Of a stretch of DNA of 64,000 nucleotides, positions 1 to 11,981 are shown piece by piece. Source of the DNA: Liolophura sinensis (lineage: Eukaryota > Mollusca > Polyplacophora > Chitonida > Chitonidae). The notes beneath the pieces are model-generated. The model had not been told where the DNA came from and did not search any database. It saw only the letters and a program-made list of their open reading frames with translations. The stretch's first letter is position 1. Each line of letters begins with the position of its first letter. The translations under genes were made by a program, and so were the position numbers. The DNA lies in assembly GCF_032854445.1 (NCBI RefSeq), contig NC_088302.1:20393338-20457337 (forward strand). Reading direction: 5' to 3'.

Positions 1-1379
1 TTTTTTTTAGGAGTACTATGATAAAATGAATTTGGAGACAACTAATGGCCTTTCAAACAGATAAGCCATCTGCATTTGCATGCTTTAACTTCAGGGTCAC
101 TGTTTTTTGTTTTTTTTTTGAACAAAGTTATAATAATTTATAAAATACACAAAGACAGACAGGAGTACATTGGTGCAGGTGCTATGTACTTGTATGTATT
201 GTTGATGCTCCATAAAATTGTCGAAATCATTGCAATTCACCTTTAATAAGTTTGAGATTGAAGGAAACTAAAAATGGGTAATAATGCAGACATAGGCTAA
301 TAATGCAGATAAAAGGTTGATGTAATTGTAAGTTTAAATAAATATACACACTGTCACAGAAACAAGCAAGTTTTATATCCATGTTGTATATAAAATATAG
401 CACCTTTTACAAAATCACGACTCCATGGTCATTGAACAGTTGAAAAATATCAAAAAACCTGAAGTAAAAAATAACTGTTCCAATTTTTTTTTACAATTTT
501 GATGAAGGAAACAATGCCATTTATGACAATGAAATAAAAGAAAATTTCTCAAACAATTTTTTTTGTGAACTAGATTTCTCAATATACATGTATCTACCAG
601 TATGTTCAGATATTTCAACTGACATGTGTACAAAAAGTCACTGTTTTCTGGCTTTTCAGATGATGCATTTTTGTATATAATGAAACTTCATACATGTACA
701 CAGACTAAAGCCACATACAGTTGCATGTGAACAAAGGTAACAAAAAGCAACAAGTACACCACATCATGCCACCTCAATAATACAAAAAAAAATTCTTTCA
801 GGAATTGGAAATTATTCAGGTGAAACTGAACTTATCTATTTGTGGTATAATTTCTGGTGTGGATGTGCATATTGTACATATATCTACGTATGCTGAATTA
901 TTGATGTGTTGTATAGGTAAGTACGTGTAAGGGATATCTTCAGAGGAAAACATTTCAATCTAATTTAATAAATATACACATTTATCATTTAGGCCAGATT
1001 ATAACATTAATTACAGAACAAGTGTTAAATCAAGCTTCAGCAGATGCATTAATTTACCAGTGTAAAACTGTGTCAGTTTGCCGAAGAAACAGTTTTCATT
1101 TTTTAACTTTTCAGATCAAATTTTATACATTGCAGTGTGTTTTGAACAGCTGGGCTACCTTCATATGAAAGTGTGTGTATTTAAAAACAGAACAGAACTA
1201 AAGAACAAACTTTCAGAAAAGTTAGTAACTTCGAATTTCTGAACACAATGACTGCTATGTTATAATATGGCGATAAAGTTGGCCGCATGTACATACATGG
1301 GTATATATGCAGCTCTGAGATTGGTTAGCCATGTTCCCAGCTTAACTTCTACATTAATTGCTCTGAACCCTTACATTTA
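1..1379. other. AT-rich non-coding stretch
   Basis: I see no convincing coding exon, RNA gene or known repeat here. Short open frames on both strands have low-complexity translations. Because minus-strand exons lie just to the right, part of this stretch could be the 3' UTR of that gene. Confidence 0.5.
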
Positions 1380-1472
1380 CTAACCTGGAGCTTGGTCCTG
1401 TCGTCTGCGCTGTCTCCAAAGTGTGAATGCTGTACGCCATAAAGAGAGGTGTCCCATGATCTTAAAGTAATT
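1380..1472 (-). CDS. candidate terminal exon of an unrecognised gene
   Basis: On the minus strand an acceptor (GTTCAG) is followed by 30 codons, starting NYFKIMGHLS and ending RQDQAPG, then TAG. The composition reads like protein rather than random DNA. It could be the last exon of the gene whose other exons lie at 1603-2728, if the exon at 1603-1839 uses an internal donor (for example the GTAATC after ...KKSS). I do not recognise the sequence. Transcript support is absent, so the exon is tentative. Confidence 0.3.
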   Translation of the reverse strand, partial: NYFKIMGHLSLWRTAFTLWRQRRRQDQAPG

Positions 1473-1602
1473 CTGAACTCATATCACATCATTATTTGGG
1501 AATAATAAAGGCCATAACATCACAAATACACCCACCCACTCCGACAGCATCAGGACTTTGCAAGCCATAATTTTCAAATCATGTGACTCAGTTGACAGGG
1601 GC

Positions 1603-1839
1603 TCAGCTGCTCTTCCCAAAATTAAGACCATCCTTTTTTACAATATAATTGATTACAGATGATTTCTTTTCATTATTAACAAACCAATTAATGTTAAGAC
1701 TCCCAAGCAATTCGTTAATCGCTCGTTTAATGGTGTACATCTCATTGAGTTCAATGAAATCATTCCATGAGTTTATCTTTTTTCGGACGATGTCGAGTGC
1801 AGCCAATTCAAACGGAAAATGGCGATCAGTGAAGTTTGG
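1603..1839 (-). CDS. exon of an unrecognised gene (possibly terminal)
   Basis: An open stretch of 78 codons plus TGA, beginning PNFTDRHFPFELAALDIV and running through WNDFIELNEMYTIKRAINEL. The predicted acceptor is GCAAG before CCA AAC, which keeps phase 0 with the 21-nt exon at 2110-2130. The protein is predicted to be largely helical with no obvious zinc, kinase or signal motif. I do not recognise the family. Either the frame ends at the TGA at 1603, or a donor inside joins it to 1380-1472. Confidence 0.4.
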   Translation of the reverse strand, partial: PNFTDRHFPFELAALDIVRKKINSWNDFIELNEMYTIKRAINELLGSLNINWFVNNEKKSSVINYIVKKDGLNFGKSS

Positions 1840-2109
1840 CTTGCCCCCAATGTAACAGATACGTTTGTTTTAATTATGGTCTTTACTATTCACGAATAAT
1901 TATGTGATATGAAGAAAGAATTATTGAAGGTTACAGGAAACATGTTGACACATTGAGGACAGCACACATGGAAAGACCCAGTTCCAGGTTAGTAAATGGA
2001 AGAGTACAGATCTGTATTTCTCCAAGCTAAGCTGGGAAGAATGAAACAGATCTCAGATCTAGTAGGCCTATATATGTTATTTTGTATTTCGACAGCACAT
2101 GTACATTAC

Positions 2110-2130
2110 CTGCTGCTGGGGAATTTCATC
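2110..2130 (-). CDS. candidate 21-nt microexon (DEIPQQQ)
   Basis: On the minus strand a pyrimidine-rich tract ending GTGCAG precedes GATGAAATTCCCCAGCAGCAG and a GTAATG donor. The 21 nt encode DEIPQQQ in phase 0. It fits between the exon ending ...NFRHQ (phase 0 out) and the exon starting PNFTD (phase 0 in). Its small size makes it uncertain without transcripts. Confidence 0.35.
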
Positions 2131-2652
2131 CTGCACAAAAAAACAACAAAGAGAAAGAAAGAAATGTAAATGAAAGTCATGCAAGTACAACATGACAATA
2201 ATGAACTGTGCCAGACTCCAGCATGTTACTGCGTGTCATCACAATAGAACATGCTGCAACACAGATGCACTGATAACATGTTAAGTTCACAGTTAATACA
2301 TAAAAAACACTGGCTAATTCCTCGTCAAACTCAGTTACTATAAAGGCCTATCAAAGCTAGGCCCCAGCAAGGGTGTTGATGCGATGGTAAATCATCCAAG
2401 CATTTAACAAATGACATTTTAGTAAGATATGCAGAGTTCTACAATGAATTTGCATAGTTCAAGGCAGAGTTCCCCTTGTTACCTCTGGAGGTGGCAACAA
2501 GTAGACAATTCTTGAACAGGAGTGTTTTCAGACATTAAGAGCCCCTATTACCTAAAAAGCTGTCTTTGCATCTGTATTTTGGACTTACTCTAGGTATAGC
2601 TCCTGTATACTGAGAGATTTTGCAATTTTTGAACTAAAGAAATGGCTTGTAC

Positions 2653-2728
2653 CTGGTGCCGAAAGTTGGTGGTTTCTCCAGGCATTTCTACACCCATAAA
2701 TTTGACTTCAACTGTACTGTTAGAAAGT
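2653..2728 (-). CDS. exon of an unrecognised gene
   Basis: The minus-strand frame reads STVEVKFMGVEMPGETTNF then RHQ, ending at a donor CAG|GTACAAG, phase 0 out. Three acceptors are possible (exon starts 2728, 2716 or 2711). The first two need two bases, and the third one base, from the preceding exon. That does not match the phase-0 end of the exon at 2970-3065, so the link between them is unproven. An exon may be missing from my model or these may be two different genes. Confidence 0.4.
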
Positions 2729-2969
2729 CTTGAAAACGACATTAAAAACCAATCACATTAAATCCTCAATCAGAAACATTCCCATATCTGTACCATAGTG
2801 CTAGTTTAATAAATGTAGCTAGTAACAGGGTCGGTAGCCTTCTTTTAACGGAAACTGGCCCTTCTATCATACTAAATTTGGGTACGTTTTCCACGTAGAA
2901 GGTGGTTGTGATGTCTTCGATGATTAATACAGAATAGCAGCTGTTGAACGTGTCATATCCTATCTTTAC

Positions 2970-3065
2970 CTTTGGGTACATGGAGTCTTTGTTAGCGGAT
3001 CCAAACACAAGATTCTCCAGCTGTTCAATACGTTCTTCAAGAACGTCGAGCTGACGTTCCGCCAT
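2970..3065 (-). CDS. DCTN3: probable dynactin subunit 3 (p24), first coding exon
   Basis: An ATG at 3065 opens 32 codons ending exactly at a consensus donor (AAG|GTAAAG). The peptide contains the heptad-like stretch LDVLEERIEQLENLVFG, which resembles the N-terminus of dynactin p24 (an LxxLExRxxELExxVYG pattern). In the human protein, as I recall it, a Lys also falls near this point. Dynactin p24 is a coiled-coil subunit of the dynactin shoulder complex that supports dynein transport. I cannot find the remaining DCTN3 exons downstream, and the next candidate exons do not look like DCTN3, so the call rests on this short match. Confidence 0.45.
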
Positions 3066-3901
3066 TTTGATGAAAAATATTGTACTTCGCTTTTGCGATG
3101 TCAAAAATACGAAAAAACGGACTATACACGAATTGCCATGGAAATCATGATCAGAGAAGGCGGAAAAAATAAAACAAAGCTTCAAACATTCATATGATTA
3201 AAATAATTTGCAATAATGTCAAACATTGAGCTACCGTTGGCTATGTTTATTTGTTAAATTAAGAAACATTATCCTCAGCAATATACTGCTCACTCACTGT
3301 CCTTTTAGTGTTATTGTTAACAGTAAAAGAAACTAGCTCGATACACCACTAGAAATGCATATTGAATACGCTGATTAAAACCCTTGTAAATTTATTTATT
3401 TATTCATTTTATTCACTGGAACATGAAGGTACTGTATGGCCTATCACTTATTTTCTTACTCGGAAAAACCATAAACCATAATCAGAAAAATGAAGAAGAT
3501 TATACTCGCAGACTATGAGTATGGATCACATTTGGAATGAGGGCACGACATAAAGCACTTGATGACGTTGTAGACGCCTACGACAACAAACAACACGTGT
3601 TCGACCAAAATCAGTTACTGACATCACACACTTGGCTAATCAAAACGTCGCACAAACCCTTGTGACGAAAATTTGATCCAATGAACGAAGACCTTGCCCA
3701 GCTCCTCGGGTTGCTGGGCATGTCAAATACGAAGCTTTATTAACATCCGGCAAAATACGGCGTGGAGTGCAAGAAGACGGCGTTTTGCCAGCCTTGTTTC
3801 GCACAGTTCAGTCACTCTTTTTCTTCCAAAACGACGACGAATTTAAACCAGTGGTACAACATTTTGTCATAATAGACGTCGTTGGTTGGACTTTAGTAGA
3901 G
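3066..3901. promoter_or_regulatory. divergent promoter region between minus-strand gene and LARP6
   Basis: About 836 bases separate two divergent ATG codons (3065 minus, 3902 plus). The interval must hold both 5' UTRs and promoters if both genes are real. It contains a non-AUG-dependent extension of the LARP6 frame from 3767, and no clear TATA box near either start. I see no repeat inside it. Confidence 0.45.
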
Positions 3902-5560
3902 ATGAGTGAAGTTGAAGACAGGGTTGCGGTGACAGAGGCGGCTGACGGAATCCAGACGTTGACGATGACTGTGACAGAGTCGCAAAGTCAGCAAAGTGAC
4001 TCTCCTTCTAACGTTTCAAACAACAGTCTGTTTGACCCAAATGGTGTGGCACAAAGTAATCCCAGACAACTGGTTGATCTCGTTGACGTGGGGATTTGCG
4101 ATAGCAAAACCAGAGTCGTCGGCCCTGCCCCGACGCTGAGGGTTGAAAAGTTACGTGACGAAGATTCAGTTAGTTTGAACAGCTTAGCGTACACGAGCGA
4201 AGAGGAAGGCGGGAGTCATGATGTGTCCGATATGGACGCTGACCATTCGGACAGAGGCGACGGCAACAAGCCACCACTAGCGGACTTTGTACCCCCTGAT
4301 GACGAACTGAAGAACAAAATTATAAGCCAGGTGGAATTTTATTTTTCAGATGCAAACATTCTGAAAGATGCCTTCCTGCTGAAGCATGTTCGCCGAAACA
4401 AACAAGGCTATGTTAGCATAAAATTGATAACCTCTTTTAAGAAAGTGAAGTCTTTGACTAAGGATTATCGTGTAGTAGCCTATAGTTTAAGTGCATCTGA
4501 AAAGTTGGAAGTGAATGAGGAGGAAACAAAAGTGCGTCGTAAAGATCCACTTCCAGAGTTTGATGAGACAACACCTTCCCGATCAGTTGTTGTTGTTAAC
4601 ATCCCTATAAACCCACCTACCATTGAAGGTATTGCTGAAATGTTCTCCAAGTGTGGTGAAGTGGCACTTATTCGCATTATTCGTCCTGGAAAGTCCATTC
4701 CCCAAGATGTGAAGAAGTACTCGTCCAAACACCCTGAAATAGGAACCACTATTTGTGCAGTGGTTGAGTTTGAAAAGCATGAATCTGCTAAAAAGGCATG
4801 TGAGTTGATGACAAACTCAGATGACTGGAGGAAAGGCATGCGTGTTGTTCTCCTTGCGGTGAACAAAAAGAAGGATAAGGATGGTGGAAAGAAGGTGGAT
4901 GTTATAAATGTGGGAGGAGCAGGTGATCAGCAAGGGGACATTCATATAGAGAAAGACCCTGAGGGAGAGCATGGTGACCAGACCAAAGACCCAGAGAAAA
5001 AGCGCAGAAAGAGAGGTGCTCGTAAAAAGAAGAACCGAGTAGATGAACTGACCAATGAAACTGAATCCTGCTACAGTAGTGGCTCTGAGGCGGAACAGGC
5101 GTCTAAGCCCCAGTCCTCCAGCCTTCAGGTCAATCAGTCAGGGCTTGACCCTAATCGCTTGAGTCCACACGGTACACCCAGGTCCAGCCCACGTTCTAGT
5201 CCCATGTCTAGTCCTCGCAGTCGGCGCCGTGGGGGCTACGGCAAATCCCCACTCCTGGAGAGTCCCAATGGCAGCCCGCGCCCAAGTCCGCGTAGCAGCC
5301 CAGAGATGGGCCGCAAGCGTGTGGATTACTCCTCAGGTGGGGACAGTTCTCCGTCCAGCCCGTGGGTCCAGCGTAGAATCAAAGCTGCGCAGGAGAGGAG
5401 TCCGTTGGCCCAGAATGGTAGTCCTCGTGGTAGCCCTCTACCTGGGCGACGAAACATGTCGAACATGATGGGGGTAGTACGACAGCCTCTTGGACCAGAT
5501 GGGTCTAAAGGTTTTTATGGTGGTAAGGGTAGAGGTCTGCCTTTGTCCACCTCTGCGTAA
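3902..5560 (+). CDS. LARP6: La-related protein 6 (LARP6), intact and single-exon
   Basis: 552 residues. An acidic N-terminal region is followed by a La motif at about 131-215 (core VEFYFSDANI, ISQ-V-F pattern) and an RRM-like domain at about 226-322 (VVVVNIP; the loop RPGKSIPQDVKKYSSKHPE is typical of LARP6). A basic Lys/Arg stretch and a Ser-Pro-rich region follow (repeated SPRSSP units; DYSS...SPSSPWVQRR as in vertebrate LARP6). It ends with a SUZ-C/LSA-type box, RQPLGPDGSKGFYGG. LARP6 family members bind structured mRNA; the vertebrate protein binds the collagen 5' stem-loop. I chose the ATG at 3902 (MSEVEDR) over the in-frame ATG at 3767 because the 45 upstream residues are hydrophobic and unlike the family. 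The human gene is multi-exonic, whereas this copy has no intron and no damage. Confidence 0.95.
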   Translation: MSEVEDRVAVTEAADGIQTLTMTVTESQSQQSDSPSNVSNNSLFDPNGVAQSNPRQLVDLVDVGICDSKTRVVGPAPTLRVEKLRDEDSVSLNSLAYTSEEEGGSHDVSDMDADHSDRGDGNKPPLADFVPPDDELKNKIISQVEFYFSDANILKDAFLLKHVRRNKQGYVSIKLITSFKKVKSLTKDYRVVAYSLSASEKLEVNEEETKVRRKDPLPEFDETTPSRSVVVVNIPINPPTIEGIAEMFSKCGEVALIRIIRPGKSIPQDVKKYSSKHPEIGTTICAVVEFEKHESAKKACELMTNSDDWRKGMRVVLLAVNKKKDKDGGKKVDVINVGGAGDQQGDIHIEKDPEGEHGDQTKDPEKKRRKRGARKKKNRVDELTNETESCYSSGSEAEQASKPQSSSLQVNQSGLDPNRLSPHGTPRSSPRSSPMSSPRSRRRGGYGKSPLLESPNGSPRPSPRSSPEMGRKRVDYSSGGDSSPSSPWVQRRIKAAQERSPLAQNGSPRGSPLPGRRNMSNMMGVVRQPLGPDGSKGFYGGKGRGLPLSTSA

Positions 5561-8500
5561 CAACTCAATCCAGAATTTCTTCACTGTGTTACAATATTGA
5601 TGTGTTTGAGTTTGCACAAGGTCGTATGCATGCGAACTATGTTTTAGTTGTATATGATGACTTTTAAGAGAACAAAGATAGTATGCTTGGGTGAAAAGTT
5701 ACATGTGAAAGGCATTTATGCATAAGGCATGTGCACATTTACATTTCTGTGCTTATTTTATTCCAAAGCGTTGCATTTTGGCTAAACAAAAATATGTTTA
5801 TCAAAAAGGATTAAATTGAAATATTTGGATGGTATTCCAAGAAACTAGTTTACTAAACCAGATGTGCACAGAAGTACATATCTCTTTACTAGCAGATTAT
5901 AATCAAATCCAGGTTACATTTCCTTACACTAGTGGCCAGTGTCATAATGGAGAGAGACTCGTCATTTAAGAGTGAGAACATGGAATGATTAGTTTTTATT
6001 TATAAAGGCACGAGTTATGTAACAGTCGCAAGATTGTTTATAATGTTATACCTATGGACACACATTTGATGTGCTGAATGTAGTTTATTTCACAGAGAAT
6101 TTCACAGCCACCTGACTTGAATGATATTAATTTTTACTTTTCCTTACTATTCAGACCTTGGTGCTTTATGCCTTAACCGTTTGGTTATTTAAAATGTGTT
6201 TGTGTATGGTTTGATTGAAACTGAGCAAGGTCATGAAGTATTTGTGTGTTTATACCCCTATTGATAGTTGTTGTTTTCATTACGATAGTGGTAGTAAAAT
6301 CTTTCAAAGGAAAAGGAAATAATTATTTTTTGTCAACAGCCAGTTTATTTTAAATGGACTTGTCTTGAAGGTACTAAAAAATACTTTAAAAAATTGTTGT
6401 TATTTTACTGAATTATATAATTTTTGTTGGGTTTTTTTTAATTACCTGCTAACTCAGCAGTGTGGTAATTTTCATTTGGTAAATTGACCTGTTGAAAATT
6501 TGGACATGAGCTTTATGCACTATGTTTCGTGTACATTTCCAAGTTCTGGCTGGCTGTTCTTCAGATGTCTTCATGTTTTTCAAATCCACACAGTGATCTG
6601 TTTGTCTGTTTGTGCTGTTTCTTAGATGTGGAGTCTAGAAGCAGAGTAGGGTTTTACAAAACCAAAAAATAAAAAAAAACCCACAACAATATGAAACTAT
6701 GAAATTTCCCCAACTGTATAGTTTCCTGTTATCGTTCTCATTACCTTGTACCAAAGCAGGGAAATAACGAGCAAAAACACAGTATGTATTTTGTTCACAG
6801 TACCTGTTAAATTTGCAAGTGGTATCTGCAGTACAAGTGACTTTTGCGGTGTTCCATGATTTTCTTGTTTCCCATAGCTGTAGCCATATCCTGATATGTT
6901 AGATTTTATAGCTAAAGTTAAGTAGCCAAAAATGTTAGTTTGTCTCTGAACGTGATTTAACTATACTGCATCTTCTACAATTTAAGATATAGATAGTTAG
7001 CTGAAATAATGGTCATTTTGAGGATGAGGGTCGGGGAATAATGACACGTTAGAGAAAAAAAAAATAACATTTCATCTGCGCCATTCCAGAAAAAAGAAAG
7101 CTTTTAATATCGAGAACTGGGACCACTTTCAAAAATCTTTGTAAGTGATATTTTTTGTAACTTTTTTTTTTAGTAAAAGATGTCTGGATTATGCTGCCAT
7201 AAGGCGACGTCATTACCTGTGCTGAAGCTGGATATTTTTTTTTTTTTTTTTTTTTTACCTGTAATCTTTAACCTTTTCAACAAATATTTTGACATATTGC
7301 AGTAAATATGTACAAGTGTAGAATATTTGTTCAAAGTTGTCAGAAATAAATATGGACATTTTAGACCTTTGTATTAAACCTTCAGGATGCTATATGATTT
7401 TTTGAGACTAGGCTTTGTGATGTTTCGTAATTTTGTGTTACTTTAAATGCTTGAAGGATAACTACAAAATATGGTCAATATTCTGCTGATGCTCCACAGC
7501 CATTGCATATCATATGTAGATTTATGTTTTGATCAGTACAGTTCGTCTGATACTACATAAAGTACATTTCTTACAATTCTATATGTGGGGTAAATGATAT
7601 TCCAGAGATTGTGACCTGAGCCACAAAATGGATTTTCTTTGTTAAAAAGTACCTCATGATGGTTATAAAAATTCATATACTCCAACCTCAATGCTCAATA
7701 TGTTGTATATTTTTGTCATTCAATGAAAACCTGTTAACATACATTTACCCTATATGTATATGTTAATTTTAATGGTTGAATTTAGCCTTGTAGAAGTATA
7801 CACTGTACTGGTGTCTTGATTGGTGTAAACTTCATGTTATACATGTGTTTGTACGGTGATGTGTCCATAGGATGGCTGTGTGGAGCGAAATTAGGTCAAT
7901 CTGACCTAAGGAAGGGTTGACACTTGACCTTTTAGACTTGTTATCGAGGGTGGGGGGGGGGGGTCTTATGTGGCAAGATAAGATAATCCTGGCATAATTG
8001 AATCCTTGTCATCAACAACTTAGGTATACATATATATTCAGGAGTTATTGATTCATATTAATGTTGATATATTGTGACCCCACCTTATCTCTGAGACAAC
8101 AAAAGAGATCCAGTAGTTGTAGACAGGGGACTGTGTTGTAAAGTATACAAGCTGGCTCAGTAATTATTGCAACATTTGTGCTGAATAATACACTAGAATA
8201 AAAAAGGAAATAAAATCTTTTTTTTTTTTTTTTTTCTTTCTTATATGTGATTTAGGTTGGTGCTGTAGAGGCCTGGAACTATATATACTAACAAAGACAT
8301 TATTTTAGTGGCAGAGGTTTTGTTAATTTATTTATTCATGTGACATCTGTATAGACCAATCAAAGTGTTTGGCTCAGTTTTTCTCTGCTGCTTTCAGAAA
8401 ACATTCTCTCAGGTTTGTGATTTAGTTTTTTAAATCCTTTTTTTTTTTTTTGATGCAGAGCCATAACTGATGGAATTGCATTTAGTACAAGCCGTACTGG

Positions 8501-9120
8501 TGTAAGAAAGTACAAATCCCTGAGTGGGCCATAAATATGCATGTAAAAGTACATTTCTCATGGGTTTTTTTATTCATGAAGAAACTATTCATGTTATCGC
8601 TACACCAAGGTGTGTTCTACTGTATGTATTTAATGCAAAATTCTGCATAATTTCAGTTATAAAGTAGCTCTTTATCAGGTTTTATTGAGGATTAGGCCCC
8701 AGGGGGATTTCTGTTGTGGTTGGATAGGTTTATCACTGTTATGTATAGTATTGGTAGCCTGCGGTTCATTGTCCCAAGTATCAGAGGACTGCGTGAACAC
8801 GCGTGAATGCTGATGTGTGACTGAATGAACTTTTGGATAATTTTAAGGTTAACAGGGCTAATTGAACCAAACTGCCTGTGACTGAAGTTGGAATTTCCAA
8901 CTTCATTTAGGAGTCTCTAAATGTCAAGTAATATAGATTTAAGTATAATCTAAAACTCTAAGCCAGTGCGATGTGTGATGGAATCTGCTACTGGTAAAAG
9001 TTGAATAAAGTGTTTCTTCAACAAAATCAAAATTTAAAACTTTATTATAACTTGTATGCTGGTTGGTGATGGTTGCAGACATTCAGAATTGTGGCTCAAG
9101 TGGAGTCTTTTTCCGATGGT
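5561..9120 (+). other. LARP6 3' UTR and following non-coding DNA
   Basis: AT-rich sequence without credible coding. AATAAA-type signals occur near 6667, 7345 and 9003, so the UTR may be long or the gene may use alternative ends. T-rich homopolymers lie near 7230, 8220 and 8440, and a G run near 7950. Confidence 0.5.
7095..7205 (+). repeat. dispersed repeat, copy 1
   Basis: The stretch GGGACCACTTTC..., ...CTTTGTAA..., ...CCATAAGGCGACGTCATT is matched at 16711-16860 (AGGGCCACTTTC..., ...CCACAAGGCGATGTCATT). Shared order and spacing indicate a dispersed repeat, perhaps a short non-autonomous DNA element. Confidence 0.5.
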
Positions 9121-10527
9121 CTAAAGTTTTAGGCTGAAAACATTTGTTTGAAAATTGGCCTCATGGAATTGTCTCGTTGGCCTTGAGAAAAAGCCAAAAG
9201 TGAAGTTAATCAGCAACATCTCACAGCAGTGACAATTTTTTTTTCCTGGTTTTTGAAACCTGATTAATTGTTGACAGATGTTTGAACTTACCTTTTGTTG
9301 CCACGATATACTAGTGGTTTCATTTTGTTTTAACAATGGTCTTTATTTTCCGACAATTGAATTCCTGGTAGAGAAGTCACTGGTACCATCGTTAATTTAC
9401 CTTTGTACATGTTCCTTAGTTATGTTGCATTCATTTAGAAATATGCACTGGTTATTCCGAATTCATTTACTTATTACATTATATATGTATATGTATATTT
9501 ATATGTTATATCGTGTTGACATTTTGTATGCATCTGGCATGTGGAATTTTGAACAAAGTGCTATGAATGTGTCACGGTTAGGATGTTTTATTCATTCCCA
9601 CTGGGTAGGATTATGTAAATTATGTTACACAATACTTGATGCATATACGGTACTCCTGGTTCATTATTTCCATTTCATTTCATTTGAAGACGCTTTTAAT
9701 AGAGAATGTTTTGTTAAGACCTGTTATGTGAATCTCTGGATATTTTGATGCCACTTTCAGGGTGATATAATCCTAAATGTGGTATGATGGTTGGGAAGAG
9801 GGGAGCTTTTACTGATGAACCATTCCACTGGATGACAAGTTTGAACACCTGTTCAAATACATTTATTATATCATAGGCTGTACCTATTTTACGACTGTTT
9901 GTTTTTGTAACTGCTGTTGGTTTCTGAACTTTTCTCCACTGCTTTTGTGTATATCTCCACTAAAAGGAGTTATTCAATTAAGCTTCAAAATAGTGAGGAA
10001 TAAGATCAAACTGACTGTACATAATGTGTACATGCCTACAAGTATTGTTTTGTGTTCTCTTACATTTGTCATCTGTTTTAATTGGACATTTGCATACATG
10101 TCCATTTGTGATATTTGATTTCCATCGGGGACTTGTTTTTCCCCCGAGGTCACATGATGAAGAATTTCTTCTTCTGAGGATAAAGTGATGTTTTGTTTCA
10201 CTCTTGTCAGTGCTTAGTATGTGAATGATGAAGAGAATGGTTTCCAAATATACCCTGTTTTTCCAGCTGTGTAAATGGCCAGTATTTACTTGTTTTATTG
10301 CAATACTTCCACCAATATATATAAAAAAGCGTGAGCTGACATTAACATTAAACCTTGTTCACACGGGGATTCATCGATTTGTACTTTGCACTTAAAGTCG
10401 ATAAACAGTTTGATTGTGGAATTTGATGTTTAAAAACGGATCAGATGCCACTGATATGCATTCTTGACCATTTATGCTTCTTCGGAAGTGGCTTAAACCT
10501 ATCTACGGGATGAGGTCATTAGAACAC
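9121..10527. other. non-coding interval
   Basis: AT-rich, with one 156-codon open frame (9278-9748) whose translation is dominated by Tyr, Met, Phe and Cys from AT-rich sequence and shows no domain. I see no gene. Confidence 0.5.
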
Positions 10528-10600
10528 CAGCGTGGCGCAGTGACCGAGAAGCCTCTAACCAGTGCAGTCACTGTGAGTTCAAGTCCAGCCCAAGACATGA
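10528..10600 (+). repeat. SINE head fragment
   Basis: Contains the tRNA-like segment GGCGCAGTGACCGAGAAGCC followed by a GTGAGTTCAAGTCCAGCC box-B-like segment. These match the head of the full-length SINE at 30704-30945. The 3' portion of the family is missing here. Confidence 0.65.
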
Positions 10601-10679
10601 TCATTTTATGTATGAATGTGTATATATAGACTAGGGATCATATAACCAAGGGCAGGCATTAGATGTGTGTACACATACT

Positions 10680-10890
10680 GTGTCTTATTGTGGCGGGGTC
10701 AGTCCATGCTACCAAAGTGGTTACCACTGAGTTTGATGCTTCTTTGCTCTCGCCTCTCAGTGCTGAGTGCCAAGCGAGGTATCAACAAGTACCATATTCA
10801 AAGTCTTTGGTATGACCCAACCCAGGTTGATCCAAGGTCTTCCGACTTCCAGGCAGACGCTCTATATCATTAGGCCACAAAAGCGGCCAT
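10680..10890. repeat. tRNA-like dispersed repeat fragment
   Basis: A stretch with tRNA-like character near its right end (GGCAGACGCTCTATATCATTAGGCCACAAAAGCGG, in pieces resembling a degenerate anticodon arm). I treat it as an old SINE fragment. No intact tRNA gene is present. Confidence 0.3.
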
Positions 10891-11250
10891 CCTATTTCAT
10901 GACGCAGTAGGGCTGCACAACTTACAACATTATGGCTAACATAGTTCATAAAAACTGCTGGCAGTACTTCTTTATTACTGCATCTGTGACTTTTAACATC
11001 ACCTGAAAACAGGGTCCACTTGTACGAAGCCCACTTAACACTACAAGCACATAATGACCATGGCGACAATACCTACACTTCTGGGTGCCATGGCAGTTAC
11101 ATGCTCTTAATGTTAAGGCGGCTTCATACAAGCTGGCCCAAATCAGTAATCATCCTGGAAAATATGTTACTTGACACATATATTTCAGAAATATAACTCA
11201 GAAATGACCTTGTACAATAATCCCTGTAAGAGAACCTTTTCATAAAGTGA

Positions 11251-11256
11251 TTTATT
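11251..11256 (-). terminator. candidate PHAX polyadenylation signal
   Basis: TTTATT on the plus strand gives AATAAA on the minus strand about 730 bases after the PHAX stop codon. It is the first canonical signal I noticed on that side. Choice of site is an inference. Confidence 0.35.
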
Positions 11257-11981
11257 TGTAAGTAGTCTTGAACAATGTATAAAGAACAAACACCGAGGAT
11301 AAAGTCACTCTTGAACCCTGTATGGCATTTGCTAATACAACAGTTACATGCTGTCAGGAGCTACTGTACAGGAGAAAATCTCTCCAAAAACAATATGAAA
11401 ACCATTACGCTGCCATACAATTTGTTAATTTCTTACCAAAAGAAAATTACATTATTTCATTTCAAAGCTTCAACAGTCTAGAATCAACTCTCCATTCACA
11501 GCAGCATAACACTCTAAATACTTGTGCCTGCATAGCAAATTTTTCACTTCAATGCAAAACTCATTAAGAGAAAAGAAAAAATACAAATTTCAAAGATTTC
11601 AAACATCACTCTGGAATCGACTTTGTATACAGGAGCATAACATTCTAAATATTCATCTTTGATAGTTAAATTTCACTTGGCTGCAAAACACAGTATTAGA
11701 AGGGAGAGAGTTGGCAAAATTTGCAACAGATGGCACATGATAGACTAAACATTATAAACATATTTTAAAAATCATGTTTTATACTGACAGGTTGTCTCTT
11801 CACTGTTTTTTATCCTACAGCAGCGAAGGTAACCACTTGTTTCAAACAGATGCCAGAACTGAGTAAGGATTTGTTTAACAGTCGATACTGTAATATCACA
11901 GATTAAACCACTGTTGACACAGTCTTTTGATAGATTATAACACAAGAAGAGTCTCTGGTAGAGCTTGACTTTAGCACTGCT

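Noticed and set aside
4480-4866. 128-codon minus-strand frame within LARP6
   Set aside because: Shadow of the La motif/RRM coding strand.
9278-9748. 156-codon open frame on the plus strand
   Set aside because: Translation is AT-driven (runs of Tyr, Met, Phe, Leu) with no domain or splice context.
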